Source of the DNA: Verrucomicrobiota bacterium
GTDB taxonomy: Bacteria > Verrucomicrobiota > Verrucomicrobiia > Limisphaerales > AV2
DNA length: 5,439 nucleotides
Assembly: GCA_003219675.1 (NCBI GenBank)
Contig: QHPW01000149.1
Location: 1-5,439, forward strand
Reading direction: 5' to 3'
The notes below the pieces were generated by a model. The model was given only the letters and a program-made list of their open reading frames with translations, had not been told where the DNA came from and searched no databases. Both the position numbers and the translations under genes were made by a program. This document shows positions 1-5,439 of the stretch, piece by piece (positions within the stretch are counted from its first letter, which is position 1; each line of letters starts with the position of its first letter).

Positions 1-399
1 CGCGGTTCTCAATGCCGGCAACGCCTTTTCGTAAACGCCGAGCACCAGTTCCTCCGTGGTGGGCGCGGCGCGAATTTCATCCAGGAGAATTTCGAGGCAC
101 GTATCCGGGACGAGCTCGAGGCCGAGCGGCGGTTCGCGCATTTCGCCAACCCGGCGCCGCAGCGCGGAGACGTGCTCGGCGCAGAGATGAGCGTGCAGAC
201 TGAAACCCATTTTCAGCTCGTAGATCGGCTCGGCTGTTATACGCGCAGTGAAAATCTGGTGCAGCCGTTTGAAAGCGTAGTGGTAACGCTTGAGCCGTCG
301 CACGCATTCTTCCACGGACAGGCCCGGCTTCATCGCCTCTTCCATCAGGCAAATTCCGGCGAGAGCGGGCAAATGGCGGTAGGACTTATACGTGTTCAT
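1..399 (-). CDS. Helical, possibly ferritin-like protein (partial, C-terminus beyond left edge)
   Basis: Read on the minus strand from ATG at 399, the frame stays open for 133 codons to base 1, so the 3' end lies outside the window. An in-frame stop at 426-424 limits any upstream extension. The start is supported by AGGA at 409-406, six bases before the ATG. The product begins MNTYKSYRHLPAL and is rich in predicted alpha helix. Residues 54-90 carry closely spaced candidate metal ligands: E57, E61, H69, H71 and the pair E75-H76, in a helix containing SLHAHLCAEHVSALRRRVGE. This arrangement recalls ferritin-like helical bundles and resembles uncharacterised proteins I associate with Verrucomicrobiota and Planctomycetota, but no diagnostic diiron motif pair can be confirmed from the fragment. 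No signal peptide or membrane segment is visible, so it is probably cytoplasmic. It is transcribed away from the other genes, so it is a separate unit. That it is coding is well supported; its function is not. Confidence 0.75.
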   Translation of the reverse strand, partial: MNTYKSYRHLPALAGICLMEEAMKPGLSVEECVRRLKRYHYAFKRLHQIFTARITAEPIYELKMGFSLHAHLCAEHVSALRRRVGEMREPPLGLELVPDTCLEILLDEIRAAPTTEELVLGVYEKALPALRTA

Positions 400-400
400 G

Positions 401-442
401 GGTAATCCTGTTACCAAGCCAATTTACCATCCGCACGGTAAA
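401..442 (-). promoter_or_regulatory. Inverted-repeat leader of the minus-strand gene, with the Shine-Dalgarno site in a hairpin loop
   Basis: Four copies of one pentamer lie directly upstream of the ATG at 399: GGTAA (401-405), TTACC (411-415), TTACC (424-428) and GGTAA (437-441). The outer pair extends to TTTACC-N8-GGTAAA at 423-442. In the minus-strand transcript, bases 415-401 read GGTAA-CAGGA-TTACC, a 5-bp stem whose loop contains the AGGA Shine-Dalgarno sequence. The four arms can also pair in alternative ways. It could be an operator for a dimeric repressor or a translational control hairpin. The sequence symmetry is plain; the regulatory role is inference. Confidence 0.45.
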
Positions 443-488
443 ACTCGACAGCAATTTTGAGCCGACGCGTTGGGGTGGTGGCTATTCT

Positions 489-508
489 CCCTCTCCTGGG
501 GGAGAGGG
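489..508. repeat. REP-like palindrome in the divergent intergenic region
   Basis: CCCTCTCC (489-496) and GGAGAGGG (501-508) form a perfect 8-bp inverted repeat around a TGGG loop, followed by a G-rich tail (509-526). It lies between divergently oriented genes, where neither flanking gene needs a terminator, and no T-tract follows on either strand. That fits a dispersed palindromic repeat better than a terminator. The rest of 400-634 shows no convincing promoter boxes or RNA gene. Confidence 0.5.
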
Positions 509-634
509 TCGGGCGCGGGCGAGCGTTAATACCATTCTTTGCTTCAGACTTTGTTCGCATTCCTACGTGCAATTCCCGGCGGAAAAAGTCTTCTTTACAG
601 GCAATTCACGTGCCGCAAGACTGCCGGCGCGATT

Positions 635-787
635 ATGGATAGTCTTTTGTCTCTTTTGAACAGTGATTTGTCCATCTGGGGCGTGCTGGCCATGCCGGTG
701 GGGGTGGCGATTTGCTTTGGCTCGGCTCTTTTCACGTGGCTGAAGGCCGAATTGAGGACTCCTGAAAAGGACGAGGACCGCCGTTAA
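635..787 (+). CDS. Small single-pass membrane protein (50 residues)
   Basis: The frame from ATG at 635 to TAA at 785-787 encodes 50 residues. Residues about 12-36 form one hydrophobic segment (IWGVLAMPVGVAICFGSALF at its core). A charged tail ending TPEKDEDRR follows, which suggests a cytoplasmic C-terminus. A longer version from TTG at 539 adds 32 residues of unconvincing composition, so the ATG was preferred. No clear Shine-Dalgarno sequence precedes it. The stop is only 9 bases before the hydrolase ATG at 797, so the two genes probably share a transcript. In size and shape it resembles small accessory subunits of sodium-coupled transporters, but there is no transporter in the window and no residue motif confirms this. 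The family is not recognised. Being short, it could be a chance frame, but the tight spacing and the sensible membrane segment argue that it is real. Confidence 0.55.
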   Translation: MDSLLSLLNSDLSIWGVLAMPVGVAICFGSALFTWLKAELRTPEKDEDRR

Positions 788-796
788 GCCGCAACC

Positions 797-1672
797 ATGA
801 GGACTTCTTTTGCGCTGGCGGTGCTGTTGTCTTCTTCGATTTTATTGGGTGCCGAAGTCAAAGATCCGATCCCGCTCTGGCCGAACGGGGCGCCTGGCGC
901 GCTGGGTAAAGAAGACAAAGACATTCCCACGATCACGCCGTATTTGCCGGAGCCGGACACAGCGACGGGCGGGGCGTTGGTGGTTTGTCCCGGCGGAGGT
1001 TACGGCGGCCTGGCGCAGCACGAGGGAAGGGATTACGCGCTTTGGTTGAATCAACACGGGCTCACCGCGTTCGTGCTCTAGTATCGGCTTGGCTCGAATG
1101 GCTATCGGCATCCGGCGATGTTGAACGACGCGGCGCGCGCGATGCGTCTGGTGCGCGCGCAAGCCGGCGAGTGGAAAATCGACCCGAAACGCGTCGGCAT
1201 CATGGGTTCATCCGCAGGCGGCCACTTGACCTCCACGTTGTTGACGCATTTTGATGCGGGCAAACCGGACGCCGATGATCCGGTCGAGCGACAAAGTTCG
1301 CGACCGGACCTGGGCATTCTTTGTTATCCCGTCATCACCATGGAGGAGCACACGCACCAGGGTTCGAAAAACAATTTGCTCGGCAAAGAGCCGGCGCCGG
1401 CGCTGGTAAAGCTGCTCTCCAACGAACTGCAAGTGACCGGGGAAACGCCGCCTTGCTTTCTATTTCACACGGATGAGGACACCGCCGTGCCGGTGGAGAA
1501 TTCGCTCATGTTCGCTGAAGCGCTGCGCAAAGCCGGCGTCCCGTTTGACCTGCATGTTTATCAGAAAGGCCGCCATGGCATCGGGCTGGCTGACAAGCCG
1601 CCCTTCGAGCATCCGCATCCTTGGGCGGGTGATTGTTTGTTCTGGTTGAAGGCGCAGGGCTTCCTGAAGTGA
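797..1672 (+). pseudogene. Secreted alpha/beta hydrolase (esterase, Aes/BD-FAE-like) interrupted by an in-frame TAG
   Basis: One frame from ATG at 797 to TGA at 1670-1672 encodes 291 positions, with a single internal stop, TAG at 1079-1081 (codon 95). Residues 1-19 look like a signal peptide (MRTSFALAVLLSSSILLGA), so the product would be exported. Then come LWPNGAPG, an oxyanion-loop motif CPGGGYGG (64-71), the nucleophile elbow GSSAGGH with Ser139, the acid Asp228 in HTDEDTAVPVENS, and His260 in GRHGIGL. The layout and length match intact alpha/beta hydrolases of the acetyl esterase/xylan esterase type; the substrate is unknown but may be an acylated carbohydrate. Relatives I know read FVLKYRLG at the break, so an AAG lysine codon seems to have become TAG by one base change. 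All sequence after the stop is conserved, so the lesion is recent, a sequencing error, or read through. Restart at Met108 (1118) would lose the signal peptide and oxyanion loop. Confidence 0.85.
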
Positions 1673-1685
1673 GGATCCGCGAAGG

Positions 1686-1741
1686 GTGCGCTACGCAGCG
1701 CGCGCTGACAGCGTGCAGGTTCCGGCGGCTTCCGAGCCGCC
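1686..1741. repeat. Two compact hairpins after the hydrolase gene, possible terminator or REP-like pair
   Basis: The first hairpin has GCGCT (1688-1692) pairing with AGCGC (1697-1701) around ACGC, with two further outer pairs, one a wobble. The second is a perfect 7-bp stem, GGCGGCT (1724-1730) with AGCCGCC (1735-1741), closed by a TCCG loop. They lie 14 and 52 bases after the hydrolase stop and before the M48 start at 1826. No T-tract follows, so intrinsic termination is doubtful, and the second hairpin looks like a dispersed palindrome. Confidence 0.45.
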
Positions 1742-1825
1742 AGTTGGGCCGTCAAGATGCGGCTGTTCCTCCCATCCAAATAGTAATTGCTTCGTTGCGG
1801 TGCGACCCGGACTCTACTCGCAGCG

Positions 1826-3955
1826 ATGCCATTGGACTTCTTTGAACGGCAGGAATTGGCCCGAGCCAACAGCCGCAGGATCGTTCTGCTGTTTCTATTG
1901 GCGCTGCCATGTGTCGTCGCGGCGGTTTACGTCGTCAGCATTGGGATTTACGCGGCCACCTGGACATTGTTCGCCTTTTGGCGAAGTGTTTTCGTCGAGA
2001 TTCATTCCTCGTCTGCGGGCACGGCTTACTTCGTTTCCGTTTGGCAACCGCAATTGTTCCTCTGGGTCGCCGCATCCACGCTGCTGATTGTGGGTGGTGG
2101 CAGCGTTTACAAATTGAAGCAACTGGCGCCGGGCGGACAGGTCGTGGCGTTGTTGCTCGGCGGCGAGCGGCTCGACCGTGAAACCAACAAGCTCGATGAG
2201 CTGCGGTTGTTGCACGTGGTCGAGGAGATGTCTGTGGCTTCGGGCACGCCGATGCCCGAGATCTACATTCTGCGCAGGGAATTCGGGCTGAACGCATTCG
2301 TCGCCGGGCACACGGTCGGCGACATGGCTGTTTGCGTGACCCAGGGCTGCCTCAGGAATCTGACCCGCGACGAGCTGCAAGGCGTCATCGCCCATGAATA
2401 CAGCCACATCCTCAACGGGGACATGCGGCTGAACATGCGGCTCATGGGGCTGGTGCACGGACTGTTCTGCATCACGCTCTTGAGCTACTGGGTGATGAGC
2501 CGGACCTGCCGCGAGAGCGATCGCGACATCGGAGGCGAGCCGCAAGTCCGTAGCGGCGTCGAAGGGTGTGTTGACCTCGGGATTCTGGTGATCGGGGTCC
2601 TTCTGGCGTTCATTGGATGGAACGGCGCCTTTTTCGGACGCATCATCAAAGGAGCCGTCTCGCGCCAGCGCGAGTTTCTGGCGGATGCCGCCGCGGTCCG
2701 GTTCTCGCGTTATCCCGAGGGCCTGGCGAACGCGCTGAAGAAAGTCAGGAAATCGCCTGAAAGCTCGATCATCCATTCGCCGCGCGCCGAGGAGGCCAGT
2801 CATATCTTTTTCTGCAACGGCATCGAGGATGACCGCATCCGGCTGACTTCGACGCATCCGCCGTTGGATGAACGAATCAAACGGATCCAGACCATGATGG
2901 GTGAAAGCTTCGTCCCTGAACCGAAGCCCATGGAGGAACATGCCGCGGGGCGAAGCCCTGACGTCGGGTTCCAGGAACCCGAAGCCGGGCCGCGGAGCGG
3001 GTCCCGCTTCCCGTCGGAGCCGGTGAGCGCGGCCGACGAGCCGAAGGAGGGGACGTTTGTCAAACGCCTGTCGCTGCCTGGAGTGGGCGCGGCAAAGTCA
3101 TTGGCGTTTGCTGGAATTGACGCAAAGCTGGCGCTGGCAAACGTAGGTGTTCCGGTGGCGCGGCATCTGATCTACGCGGCGGAGCTCATGGAGGCGTTGC
3201 CTGAACCGGTCCGCCGCGCCACTCGCGACCCCCGCCGTGCGACCGCGCTGATCTATGTGTTGCTGCTGAGTCCGGTGGAAAGCGTGCGTGAAGCTCAACT
3301 CAGGTTGCTGAAATCACGATTGAGTTCTGAAGCGTGTTTGAACCTCAATACCTTCCTGTCGCATGTCCGCGATTTGAACGAGCTCATCAAAATCCCGTTG
3401 GTCGAGTTGACCTTCGCGGCGTTGCGGCGGATGTCGCTGCCGGAATACGCCGCGTTTATGGAAAACACGGCGGCACTCATCGCGGCGGACCGGCAGGTGG
3501 ACCTGTTCGAGTTCGCGCTCCGGAAAATGCTGCATCGACATCTGGAACCGAAATTCAAACCGGTTCCGAAACCCGACACGCGCCATACCACGTTCGGGGA
3601 ACTGTCGACCGCCTGCTCGGCCTTGCTCTCGGCCCTGGCGCAGGCCGGACAGGACACGACCCAGGCGGCGCAAACTGCGTTTGAGCGCGCGGTTCATGCT
3701 CTGAAGCTGGCCGGCGGCAACATCAAGTTCCTCGCGATGGCGGATTGCACATTCAACGCTATCGAGGCGGCGCTGGACGACCTCGCGGAGGCGGCGGCCC
3801 CGTTGAAAAAACTCTTCCTCGATGCCTGCGCTCAAACCGTCGCAGCTGACGGCCGCATCCGTCCGCGTGAAGCTGAATTATTGCGGGCGATTGCCGACGC
3901 GCTGGATTGTCCAATACCGCCATTTGTTTCGCGCGATGTTTGCAAGACAACGTGA
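1826..3955 (+). CDS. Membrane M48 family zinc metallopeptidase with TerB-like C-terminal extension
   Basis: This 709-residue protein starts at ATG 1826. The frame extends upstream to TTG at 1787, but MPLDFFERQELARANS is the usual start for this family. No Shine-Dalgarno is evident. Hydrophobic helices lie at about 19-44 and 75-95, before the catalytic region, and at about 208-224 and 249-271. The zinc site is HEYSH (H190, E191, H194) plus E283 in SRQREFLADA, so the catalytic residues are intact. THPPLDERI at 343-351 closes the peptidase domain. A charged Pro/Gly-rich linker (about 362-410) leads to a helical C-terminal region (about 411-709). Its end, with CAQTVAADGRIRPREAELL at 668-686 and DCPIPPF at 694-700, resembles a TerB-like domain. 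The domain order makes it much longer than HtpX, which has about 290 residues. By analogy it cleaves damaged or misfolded membrane proteins; the role of the extension is unknown. A paralogous gene follows at 4336. Confidence 0.92.
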   Translation: MPLDFFERQELARANSRRIVLLFLLALPCVVAAVYVVSIGIYAATWTLFAFWRSVFVEIHSSSAGTAYFVSVWQPQLFLWVAASTLLIVGGGSVYKLKQLAPGGQVVALLLGGERLDRETNKLDELRLLHVVEEMSVASGTPMPEIYILRREFGLNAFVAGHTVGDMAVCVTQGCLRNLTRDELQGVIAHEYSHILNGDMRLNMRLMGLVHGLFCITLLSYWVMSRTCRESDRDIGGEPQVRSGVEGCVDLGILVIGVLLAFIGWNGAFFGRIIKGAVSRQREFLADAAAVRFSRYPEGLANALKKVRKSPESSIIHSPRAEEASHIFFCNGIEDDRIRLTSTHPPLDERIKRIQTMMGESFVPEPKPMEEHAAGRSPDVGFQEPEAGPRSGSRFPSEPVSAADEPKEGTFVKRLSLPGVGAAKSLAFAGIDAKLALANVGVPVARHLIYAAELMEALPEPVRRATRDPRRATALIYVLLLSPVESVREAQLRLLKSRLSSEACLNLNTFLSHVRDLNELIKIPLVELTFAALRRMSLPEYAAFMENTAALIAADRQVDLFEFALRKMLHRHLEPKFKPVPKPDTRHTTFGELSTACSALLSALAQAGQDTTQAAQTAFERAVHALKLAGGNIKFLAMADCTFNAIEAALDDLAEAAAPLKKLFLDACAQTVAADGRIRPREAELLRAIADALDCPIPPFVSRDVCKTT
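2965..3010. repeat. Adjacent palindromes inside the M48 interdomain linker
   Basis: CGGGTTCC (2965-2972) and GGAACCCG (2974-2981) form a perfect 8-bp inverted repeat around one base. AGCGGG (2996-3001) and CCCGCT (3003-3008) form another around one base, with outer pairs extending to 2994 and 3010. Both fall in codons for the Pro/Gly/Ser-rich linker at about residues 380-395 of the first M48 protein. They may mark an in-frame insertion of palindromic repeat DNA at a tolerant site, or simply reflect GC-rich composition. Confidence 0.4.
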
Positions 3956-3978
3956 CCGGCGCTCGAATGAATCCCGCG

Positions 3979-4050
3979 TGGCGGCGTCTCGGCAGAGCGC
4001 CGCAGTTTTTGGCAACAACCAGCCAGCGGCGCTCTTCCGAGACGCCGCTA
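3979..4050. repeat. Large hairpin: 23-bp near-perfect inverted repeat after the first M48 gene
   Basis: The arms at 3981-4003 and 4026-4048 are complementary at 22 of 23 positions (the single mismatch is 3993 against 4036), with a further wobble and a T-A pair outside. The 22-base loop contains TTTTT and a smaller TGGC/GCCA pairing. The structure begins 24 bases after the stop at 3955. It would fold strongly in RNA and could stabilise or end the M48 transcript, but no T-tract follows on the plus strand. It also has the form of a dispersed palindromic element. Confidence 0.7.
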
Positions 4051-4059
4051 CGAGGAGAC

Positions 4060-4110
4060 GGTTCATGGGAAGCCTTCTTTCGTTTTTCGCATGCATTGGG
4101 ACCGTGAACC
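4060..4110. repeat. Palindrome-ended unit A (GGTTCATGG ... CCGTGAACC)
   Basis: GGTTCATGG at 4060-4068 is matched at 8 of 9 positions by the inverted copy CCGTGAACC at 4102-4110. The 15-base start CGGTTCATGGGAAGC (4059-4073) recurs exactly at 4185-4199 as the start of unit B. The shared start and the inverted ends suggest two members of one repeat family. Confidence 0.55.
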
Positions 4111-4125
4111 TCCGAAAAACGGTAG

Positions 4126-4181
4126 GGCGCGGTGTCCTCACCGCGCCGCGGCCCGGCAGGCTGGGGACAGCCCGCCCTGCC
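4126..4181. repeat. Two further hairpins between units A and B
   Basis: GGCGCGGTG (4126-4134) and CACCGCGCC (4139-4147) form a perfect 9-bp stem with a TCCT loop. GGCAGG (4155-4160) and CCTGCC (4176-4181) form a second stem, with a smaller internal GGCT/AGCC pairing overlapping its left arm. Neither is followed by a T-tract. With the neighbouring units, they fill most of the 380-base gap from 3956 to 4335, which holds no ORF that looks like a protein. Confidence 0.55.
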
Positions 4182-4185
4182 TTGC

Positions 4186-4240
4186 GGTTCATGGGAAGCG
4201 GGCACCTCCAAGAATTGGACGTGAGTTGGGGCCATGAACC
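4186..4240. repeat. Palindrome-ended unit B (GGTTCATGG ... CCATGAACC)
   Basis: GGTTCATGG at 4186-4194 has a perfect inverted partner, CCATGAACC, at 4232-4240. The unit starts with the same 15 bases as unit A and has a similar right end (TTGGGGCCATGAACC, against TTGGGACCGTGAACC in unit A). The 55-base and 51-base lengths are close, while the middles differ. Confidence 0.55.
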
Positions 4241-4324
4241 CCCCTCAAGAGTTCGAGGCCGAATCAGCAACGCTACAAGTGCGTCTGGGATTTGTAATTT
4301 CCTCCAGGGTGCGGTTCGTGCGAT

Positions 4325-4329
4325 AAGGA
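4325..4329 (+). promoter_or_regulatory. Ribosome binding site of the second M48 gene
   Basis: AAGGA at 4325-4329 sits six bases before ATG 4336 and twelve before the alternative ATG 4342. It therefore decides the start at 4336. It is the clearest plus-strand Shine-Dalgarno site in the window. Confidence 0.65.
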
Positions 4330-4335
4330 TGCGGC

Positions 4336-5439
4336 ATGCCGATGGATTTTGTAGCACAACAAGAGCACGCCCGGCGCAAAACAAGCCGGTTGATGCTTTA
4401 TTTTGTCGCGGCAGTCGTTGGGATGAGCGTCGTGATTTATCTCCTGGTCGCGTTCATTTTTCTTGGTTCGGGACACGGACACACCATCGGGGCCAAAGGG
4501 TTGTGGAACCCTGCGTTGTTCCTGGCTGTCAGCAGCGGAACGGTTGGCATCGTTGTGTGCGGTTGTCTGCTTAAAATCAACGAGCTTTCCTACGGCGGAA
4601 GCTCGCTGGCGATGCGGATGGGCGGCCATCAACTCAATCCCAATTCCACCGACCCGGACGAACGGAAACTGCTGAACGTGGTGGAGGAAATGGCCATCGC
4701 GAGCGGTGTGCCCGTTCCGCCGGTCTATCTTCTGCACGACGAGCAGGGGATCAACGCGTTCGCCGCCGGCTACGCTCCGAAGGACGCGATCATCGGAGTG
4801 ACGCAAGGCTGCATGAAACTGCTCACGCGCGACGAACTGCAAGGCGTCATCGCGCACGAATTCAGCCATATCCTGAACGGGGACATGCGGCTGAACATGC
4901 GGCTCATCGGCTGGGTGTTTGGCATCCTCTCTCTCACGGTTGTGGGCAAGATTCTGCTGCGGTCGCGGGGCCAAAAGAACCCCTTGCCCCTCGTCGGCCT
5001 GGTCCTGATCGTCGTGGGAAGCGTCGGCGCGTTTTTTAGCCGCTTGATTCAGAGCGCAGTGTCGCGCCAGCGCGAATTCCTGGCGGACGCGTCCGCGGTC
5101 CAGTTCACACGCAACCCCGACGGACTCGGCGGAGCGTTGAAAAAGATAGGCGGATTGTCCCGCGGCTCGCGCTTATCCACGGACTACGCGGATGAGGCCG
5201 GGCATCTTTTCTTCGGAAATGCGCTGGGCGGCGGTTGGTTCGGATGGCTGGCCACCCATCCGCCGCTGGAGGAGCGCATCCGTCGAATTGACGCGAGCTT
5301 CGACGGCAAGTTTCCTCGTGTGGCGATTCCCCCGGAAACAATGGCCGCGCCGCCGCGCCAGGTGCCGCAGGCGGGTCGCCCGTTTGGAATCCTGGGCGCC
5401 TTGGGCGGGGCTGCGGCCGCCTTGCCATCCGTTCCGGCC
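4336..5439 (+). CDS. Membrane M48 family zinc metallopeptidase, second paralogue (partial, open at right edge)
   Basis: The frame from ATG 4336 is open for 368 codons to the last base, so the C-terminus is missing. The protein starts MPMDFVAQQEHARRKTSRLM, the counterpart of the first M48 N-terminus. Hydrophobic helices lie at about 20-43 and 56-80, then about 193-209 and 216-237. The zinc ligands are present: HEFSH (H174, E175, H178) and E247 in SRQREFLADA. THPPLEERI follows at 307-315. From about 322 the sequence becomes Pro/Ala/Gly-rich, like the linker of the first gene, so a C-terminal extension probably continues past the window. Residues 164-192 match residues 180-208 of the first protein at 27 of 29 positions. 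The first hydrophilic loop is shorter and the loop between helices 3 and 4 lacks the acidic stretch of the first protein, so the two copies may differ in substrate or partner. Function by family: proteolysis at the cytoplasmic membrane. Confidence 0.92.
   Translation, partial: MPMDFVAQQEHARRKTSRLMLYFVAAVVGMSVVIYLLVAFIFLGSGHGHTIGAKGLWNPALFLAVSSGTVGIVVCGCLLKINELSYGGSSLAMRMGGHQLNPNSTDPDERKLLNVVEEMAIASGVPVPPVYLLHDEQGINAFAAGYAPKDAIIGVTQGCMKLLTRDELQGVIAHEFSHILNGDMRLNMRLIGWVFGILSLTVVGKILLRSRGQKNPLPLVGLVLIVVGSVGAFFSRLIQSAVSRQREFLADASAVQFTRNPDGLGGALKKIGGLSRGSRLSTDYADEAGHLFFGNALGGGWFGWLATHPPLEERIRRIDASFDGKFPRVAIPPETMAAPPRQVPQAGRPFGILGALGGAAAALPSVPA

Noticed and set aside
394..402. GTTCATGGG near the minus-strand start as a third copy of the GGTTCATGGGAAGC repeat
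   Set aside because: Only nine bases match, and they include the start codon complement. No paired inverted end lies nearby.
539..634. TTG-initiated N-terminal extension of the small membrane protein
   Set aside because: The added residues do not resemble a signal or domain. The ATG at 635 gives a compact protein with a sensible membrane helix.
1724..1741. Intrinsic terminator for the hydrolase transcript
   Set aside because: The stem is good, but no T-tract follows, so it was listed as a repeat/possible terminator only.
1787..1825. TTG-initiated extension of the first M48 protein
   Set aside because: The family usually starts at the DFFERQ-like segment, and the second paralogue starts at the equivalent point.
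1895..2941. Long minus-strand ORF (348 codons) opposite the first M48 gene
   Set aside because: It lies wholly antisense to the conserved catalytic region of the peptidase. Its His/Arg/Gln-rich composition is typical of a GC-rich shadow frame.
3759..4384. Minus-strand ORFs over the 3' end of the first M48 gene and the intergenic palindromes
   Set aside because: They are Arg/Pro-rich, have no conserved motifs, and are made mostly from repeat sequence and antisense coding DNA.
3822..4574. Long plus-strand ORF (250 codons) bridging the gap between the M48 genes
   Set aside because: It overlaps both M48 genes in another frame, and its middle translates the palindrome cluster into Arg-rich sequence with no recognisable domain.
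4273..4974. Minus-strand ORF (233 codons) opposite the second M48 gene
   Set aside because: It mirrors the composition of the antisense frame of the first M48 gene. Shared similarity is explained by the paralogous sense strands.

Overview
The window is GC-rich, gene-dense bacterial DNA. I think it comes from the Verrucomicrobiota (Pedosphaera/Limisphaerales-like). The reasons are the style of the secreted alpha/beta hydrolase, the two M48 peptidases (one carrying a TerB-like C-terminal region), the scarcity of Shine-Dalgarno sites, and short GC-rich palindromes between genes. This assignment is inference from recognised protein style, not from a marker gene.

Layout, left to right. (1) Positions 1-399, minus strand: the first 133 codons of a helical, possibly ferritin-like protein that runs off the left edge. 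Its leader (401-442) carries four copies of TTACC/GGTAA, and one hairpin puts the Shine-Dalgarno site in its loop. (2) 400-634: a divergent intergenic region with a REP-like palindrome at 489-508. (3) 635-787, plus strand: a 50-residue single-pass membrane protein. (4) 797-1672, plus strand: a secreted alpha/beta hydrolase with a complete Ser-Asp-His triad, broken by one in-frame TAG where relatives usually have a Lys codon. (5) 1673-1825: two compact hairpins. (6) 1826-3955, plus strand: a complete membrane M48 metallopeptidase with a long C-terminal extension ending in a TerB-like helical segment. (7) 3956-4335: 380 bases with no credible gene, packed with palindromes. (8) 4336-5439, plus strand: a second, paralogous M48 peptidase that is open at the right edge.

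Genes 3 and 4 are 9 bases apart and probably co-transcribed. The two M48 genes look like a tandem duplication, with nearly identical HExxH segments, the same four-helix topology and a shared 32-base identical tract. They are separated by the palindrome cluster. The likely role of the pair is membrane-associated proteolysis or protein quality control, as for HtpX-like M48 enzymes; nothing in the window shows the substrate. No tRNA, rRNA, CRISPR array, transposase or phage gene was seen.
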